NCBI GenBank assembly: GCA_021796055.1
Contig: JAJYOS010000209.1
Coordinates: forward strand, 1 to 8,906
From: Bacteroidota bacterium
GTDB taxonomy: Bacteria; Bacteroidota; Kryptoniia; Kryptoniales; JAKASW01
Reading direction: 5' to 3'
Length of the DNA: 8,906 bases
Position numbers and translations under genes: made by a program. The first letter of the stretch is position 1, and each line of letters opens with the position of its first letter. Shown here in pieces: positions 5,390 to 8,906 of this stretch. The notes under the pieces are model-generated. The model was given only the letters and a program-made list of their open reading frames with translations, was not told the origin of the DNA and did not search any database.

Positions 5390-8300
5390 ATGAGAAAGCT
5401 TGGCGTAGCTGTACTCTTTCTCGCCTCAACTGCCTTTGCGATGAACGACGCGAGGCTATTGAGGTTTCCCACCATTTCCCAAAATGAAGTCGCCTTTGTT
5501 TACGCCGGCGATATCTACGAAGTCTCCCCACAAGGGGGAGTCGCACGGAGACTCACGTCCGATCCCGGCCTTGAGCTGTTCCCGAAGTTCAGCCCGGACG
5601 GCAAATGGATCGCTTTCACCGGACAGTATGACGGCAATTTTAATGTCTATGTCATGCCAGCGGAAGGAGGTCAACCCAGGCAGCTTACCTTCCGCCAGGA
5701 TGTCGAAGGCATTCCGGAGAGGATGGGCCCGAACAACGAAGTAATCACCTGGACGCCTGATGGGAAAAACATTTTGTTCCTTTCACGGATGCATACCTAC
5801 AACACCTGGTTCGGAAGTCTGTACACGATATCCGTCGAAGGTGGGATGCCGGTCCAGTTCCCGGTTCCAAAGGGCGGTCTTCTCAGCTTCTCACCTGACG
5901 GGAAGGAATTCGCATACAACAGAATTTTCAGAAACTTCAGAGCAAGGAAAAGATATTACGGCGGAATGGCGCAGAAGATCTACATCCATAACATGAAGAC
6001 CATGGATGAGGAGCAGATCGGTGACTGGAAAGGAACCGACACCGACCCGATGTGGTACAAGAATATTATTTATTTCATTTCCGACCGGGACAGTACCCAC
6101 CGCAAAAATATCTGGGCCTACGATATCGCGACTAAAGCTTTCAGGCAGGTTACATTCTTCAAGGATTACGACTGTAACTGGGCATCGTTAGGGCCCGATG
6201 CCATCGTTTTTCAGAACGGTGGTTACCTGTACGTGCTCGATTTGCCGGGCGAGAAATTGAGAAAACTGGACATCTCTATTCCGAACGACGAATCACTGGC
6301 AGTGCCGAAATGGGTCGATGCAAGCAAGGACATCGTTGATTTTGCAATCGGGCCCGACGGAGAGAGAGCGGTCTTTCAGGCTCGCGGAGATATCTTCACG
6401 GTACCTAAGAAGACCGGCAATACCAGAGATCTGACCAATACGTCAAGTGTCGACGACAAGGATCCTGTGTGGGCACCCGACGGTAAATACATCGCGTATA
6501 TTTCGGACAGGACAGGTGAAGAAGAGATTTACCTTCGCGACGATAAGCTGAACTCTGAACCGATTCAGGTAACGCACGGAAATAAAGAGTACCTGGACCA
6601 CATGGTGTGGTCGCCGGACAGCAAGAAGATCTTATATTCTGATCAAAGCTTTAAGCTGTGGTATGTCGATGTTTCCGATAAGAAATCGGTACTGGTTGAC
6701 GAAGACTCTGTCTGGCAATTCAACGGGTATTCGTGGTCGCCTGACAGCCGGTACATCACTTACGCCAAGCATCATGCAAATACGTTCACTTCGATTTACA
6801 TCTACTCTCTTGCCGACAGCAAAATTCACGAAGTGACGAACGGTTACACCAACGATTACGATCCGATCTTCGACAGGGAAGGAAAGTATCTGATCTTCCT
6901 TTCGGATAGGAACTACAACGGCGTCATAGGGAACTTCGACATGGAGTTCACCAATACGAAGTCGACCGGTATTTATGTGGCCACCCTCCAGGCAGACAGC
7001 GCCTCGCCTTTTGCTCCGAAGAACGATGAGGTTAAGGTGACCGGGCAGAAAAAAGAGGAAGCCAAAGCGGGTGCCGAGAAGAAGGGGACGGAACCCGAGA
7101 CATCGAAAGAGGTCAGGATCAACTTTGAAGGATTAGGCTCAAGGGCCGTCGAAGTCCCGATTCCGACGAACAACATCGGCGGATTGAGTGAAGCGAACGG
7201 CAACATTTACTACGTCACTTTCCCGACGGAGGGCCTTTCCGGCAACGCGTCGGGCGAAAAGTCCTCGCTGCACTGCTACAGTCTGACCGAACGCAAAGAC
7301 ACGGAGATTCTTTCACCGGTCGAAGGATACGATCTCTCGGCCGATGGAAAGAGTATAATGTATCAAAGCGGTAAGACCTATGGAATAATCGACTCGAAAC
7401 CGGCCGGGCATAAAGCCGGCGATGGCGAGATCAATGTTTCAAACATGAAGATGTTCGTTCATTTCCATCAGGAATGGACCGAAATGTTCAACCAGGCGTG
7501 GAGACTTGAGCGCCAGTTTTTCTATTCACCCGGGATGAATGGCGTTAACTGGGAAGCGGAAAAGCAAAGATATGAAGTCCTGTTGCCTTACGTGAATAAC
7601 CGGTACGACCTGACTGACATTATAAGCAGCATGATCGGTGAGCTCCAAAACTCGCACACCTATGTCGGCGGCGGGTATTATCCTGAGATTCACAAGACCA
7701 TAACAGGCCTGCTCGGTGCGAACTATTCACTCGACAAGACAAGCGGCTACTACAGGATCAGCCGCATCATGATCGGCTTGAATACGAAACAGAACAGGAT
7801 ATCGCCGCTTACGTTGCCCGGCGTGGACGTCCATCAGGGCGACTATATCATGGCTATAAACAATCTTCCGGTGAAATTCCCGATGAGTATAGACAGCGTT
7901 ATGGAGAATACCTTCGGGACAACGGTTTCGCTGCTCGTCAATTCCAGACCGGATCTCAAAGGAGCGCGGACGGTGGAAGTCAGTCCGATCGCGGACGAAT
8001 ATAATCTGCGCTACAACGACTGGATTGTCCGCAATCGCAGGCTTGTGGACAGCCTTTCGGGCGGAAAGATCGGCTACGTGTATCTGCCGGACATGGAAGC
8101 TGCCGGACTTAACGCGTTCGTCCAACAATTCTATCCACAGATAACGAAGGAAGGACTGATAATAGACGAGCGCTACAACGGCGGCGGCTTCGTGGATCAG
8201 CTCCTTCTTGAGAGGCTGAGAAGGATCCTCGTCGGCATGTCGATGTCAAGACACGGCGCGCCGACTACCATTCCACAGCCGGTGTTCAACGGCTATATGG

Positions 8301-8677
8301 CCTGCCTCATCAACCATTACTCGGCGTCCGACGGCGACATTTTCCCGTATTACTTCAGAAAGTATGGGCTCGGTCCGCTGATCGGCACACGGACGTGGGG
8401 AGGTGTCAGAGGTATTGTCGGATACAGGCCGCTCATCGACGGCGGGTATATCACGGTTCCTCAGTTCTCGATCTATGGAATGAAGAGCGAGTGGATCATA
8501 GAGAACCATGGTGTTGAACCTGACATTAAAATCGATGAGACGCCGAAGCTCGTGATGGAAGGAAAGGATCCACAGATAGATGAAGCGGTGAAGTATCTCC
8601 TGAAGGAGATCAAGGAGAACCCTAAGAAGATCCCACCGGTTCCTCCGTCCTCACCGGCGTTCCCGCCCGAACACTGA
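5390..8677 (+). CDS. Exported tricorn-type protease homologue (S41 family)
   Basis: This 1095-residue protein follows the tricorn core-protease plan. Residues 1-17 are a signal peptide (MRKLGVAVLFLASTAFA, AxA cleavage site), so the enzyme probably works outside the cytoplasm. Residues about 22-300 and 310-680 are two beta-propellers with WD/TolB-like blades (FSPDGK at 67-72, WAPDGK, WSPDSK, WSPDSR). Propellers in this family gate substrate entry and product exit. A charged low-complexity insert (KKEEAKAGAEKKGTEPE) lies near residues 550-570. Then come the C1 domain (about 690-765), a PDZ-like domain (about 780-870) and the S41 C2 domain (870-1065). Catalytic residues fit tricorn: Ser755-His756 (GELQNSHTY), nucleophile Ser980 (SASDGD), and a Glu at 1038 or 1043 (ENHGVEPD). 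The tail is proline-rich. All key residues are present, so it should be an active serine peptidase that trims peptides. The start is set by GGAGG (5379-5383) six bases before ATG. It is followed by a terminator and is probably monocistronic. Confidence 0.93.
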   Translation: MRKLGVAVLFLASTAFAMNDARLLRFPTISQNEVAFVYAGDIYEVSPQGGVARRLTSDPGLELFPKFSPDGKWIAFTGQYDGNFNVYVMPAEGGQPRQLTFRQDVEGIPERMGPNNEVITWTPDGKNILFLSRMHTYNTWFGSLYTISVEGGMPVQFPVPKGGLLSFSPDGKEFAYNRIFRNFRARKRYYGGMAQKIYIHNMKTMDEEQIGDWKGTDTDPMWYKNIIYFISDRDSTHRKNIWAYDIATKAFRQVTFFKDYDCNWASLGPDAIVFQNGGYLYVLDLPGEKLRKLDISIPNDESLAVPKWVDASKDIVDFAIGPDGERAVFQARGDIFTVPKKTGNTRDLTNTSSVDDKDPVWAPDGKYIAYISDRTGEEEIYLRDDKLNSEPIQVTHGNKEYLDHMVWSPDSKKILYSDQSFKLWYVDVSDKKSVLVDEDSVWQFNGYSWSPDSRYITYAKHHANTFTSIYIYSLADSKIHEVTNGYTNDYDPIFDREGKYLIFLSDRNYNGVIGNFDMEFTNTKSTGIYVATLQADSASPFAPKNDEVKVTGQKKEEAKAGAEKKGTEPETSKEVRINFEGLGSRAVEVPIPTNNIGGLSEANGNIYYVTFPTEGLSGNASGEKSSLHCYSLTERKDTEILSPVEGYDLSADGKSIMYQSGKTYGIIDSKPAGHKAGDGEINVSNMKMFVHFHQEWTEMFNQAWRLERQFFYSPGMNGVNWEAEKQRYEVLLPYVNNRYDLTDIISSMIGELQNSHTYVGGGYYPEIHKTITGLLGANYSLDKTSGYYRISRIMIGLNTKQNRISPLTLPGVDVHQGDYIMAINNLPVKFPMSIDSVMENTFGTTVSLLVNSRPDLKGARTVEVSPIADEYNLRYNDWIVRNRRLVDSLSGGKIGYVYLPDMEAAGLNAFVQQFYPQITKEGLIIDERYNGGGFVDQLLLERLRRILVGMSMSRHGAPTTIPQPVFNGYMACLINHYSASDGDIFPYYFRKYGLGPLIGTRTWGGVRGIVGYRPLIDGGYITVPQFSIYGMKSEWIIENHGVEPDIKIDETPKLVMEGKDPQIDEAVKYLLKEIKENPKKIPPVPPSSPAFPPEH

Positions 8678-8689
8678 GGCTGATATTCA

Positions 8690-8727
8690 AATAGCCTGCG
8701 TGTTTTCGCTCCGCAGGCTATTTTTTT
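8690..8727 (+). terminator. Intrinsic terminator of the tricorn gene
   Basis: An 11-base-pair stem, AATAGCCTGCG (8690-8700) with CGCAGGCTATT (8712-8722), has an 11-base loop and ends in seven T (8721-8727). It lies 12 bases after the stop codon. Confidence 0.93.
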
Positions 8728-8781
8728 GTCTGCATTTCTCTTAAAATAGTAACTGCAGATAATGCTTGAGGAGGAGGAACC

Positions 8782-8906
8782 ATAGAACTACCGATATTTG
8801 TCGTCTGCTCCGCTGTCTTAGCGTTTCTTTCAAGAGACTGGCTGCGTAAACGGCACTCGTATGGTTACTACAGGTTTTTTGCATTCGAGTTCATTCTACT
8901 CCTGAT
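8782..8906 (+). CDS. Start of an isoprenylcysteine methyltransferase-like membrane protein (3' end outside window, ATA start)
   Basis: An open frame of 41 codons runs off the window end. It reads as a short hydrophobic helix (ELPIFVVCSAVLAFLS), a basic loop (RDWLRKR), then HSYGYYRFFAFE and the start of a second helix (FILLL). The pattern of a first helix, a basic loop and HxxGYYRFFAFE resembles the N-terminus of bacterial ICMT/PEMT-type membrane methyltransferases, recalled from family knowledge and not tested. There is no ATG, GTG or TTG in the frame between the in-frame TGA at 8767-8769 and the end of the window. The best start is ATA at 8782, seven bases after AGGAGG (8769-8774). ATA is a rare initiation codon; a change from ATG or a base-call error is possible. 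A seven-residue frame (8762-8785) ends on the same bases. Confidence 0.6.
   Translation, partial: MELPIFVVCSAVLAFLSRDWLRKRHSYGYYRFFAFEFILLL

Noticed and set aside
8729..8759. Inverted repeat TCTGCA/TGCAGA and a GATAAT box before the last gene
   Set aside because: The arms are only six bases, and the -10-like box would start transcription within the SD, so neither is convincing.

Overview
The window is bacterial chromosomal DNA of roughly balanced GC, with good Shine-Dalgarno (SD) sequences and genes on the + strand only. The gene content is a multi-sensor hybrid histidine kinase, a CspA-type cold-shock protein, a PspC plus LiaF/toastrack pair and an exported tricorn-type protease. This set suggests a Gram-negative of the FCB group, for example an Ignavibacteria- or Kryptonia-like relative of Bacteroidota/Chlorobiota. 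That assignment is an inference from gene content and style only; no rRNA or other marker gene is present.

Layout. Bases 1-3027 hold the 3' part of a large hybrid sensor kinase (GAF, PAS, GAF, PAS, divergent GAF-like region, HisKA, HATPase, REC) that begins before the window. Bases 3028-3549 are a 522-base intergenic stretch. It carries a good sigma-70-type promoter with a dyad on its -35 box, followed by a leader of about 380 nt rich in hairpins. The leader also has a possible 14-codon peptide, a fragment reading like a cold-shock RNP1 motif, and a pair of related GC-rich palindromes just before the csp gene (3550-3750). The csp gene ends at a strong intrinsic terminator. Bases 3908-5255 form a two-gene envelope-stress operon: a PspC-domain protein with a second membrane domain and an internal ribosome-binding site, overlapping by 11 bases a LiaF-like toastrack membrane protein. 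Bases 5390-8677 encode a 1095-residue tricorn protease homologue with a signal peptide, closed by a strong terminator. The last 125 bases open a membrane methyltransferase-like gene whose only sensible start is ATA.

Functional reading. Three units respond to or handle stress: signal sensing (kinase), cold or RNA structure (Csp), and envelope integrity (PspC/LiaF). The tricorn homologue probably digests peptides outside the cytoplasm. The units look independently transcribed, so I infer no single pathway. I see no CRISPR array, insertion sequence, tRNA or rRNA. The most unusual parts are the csp leader, the internal start in the PspC gene and the ATA start of the last gene.
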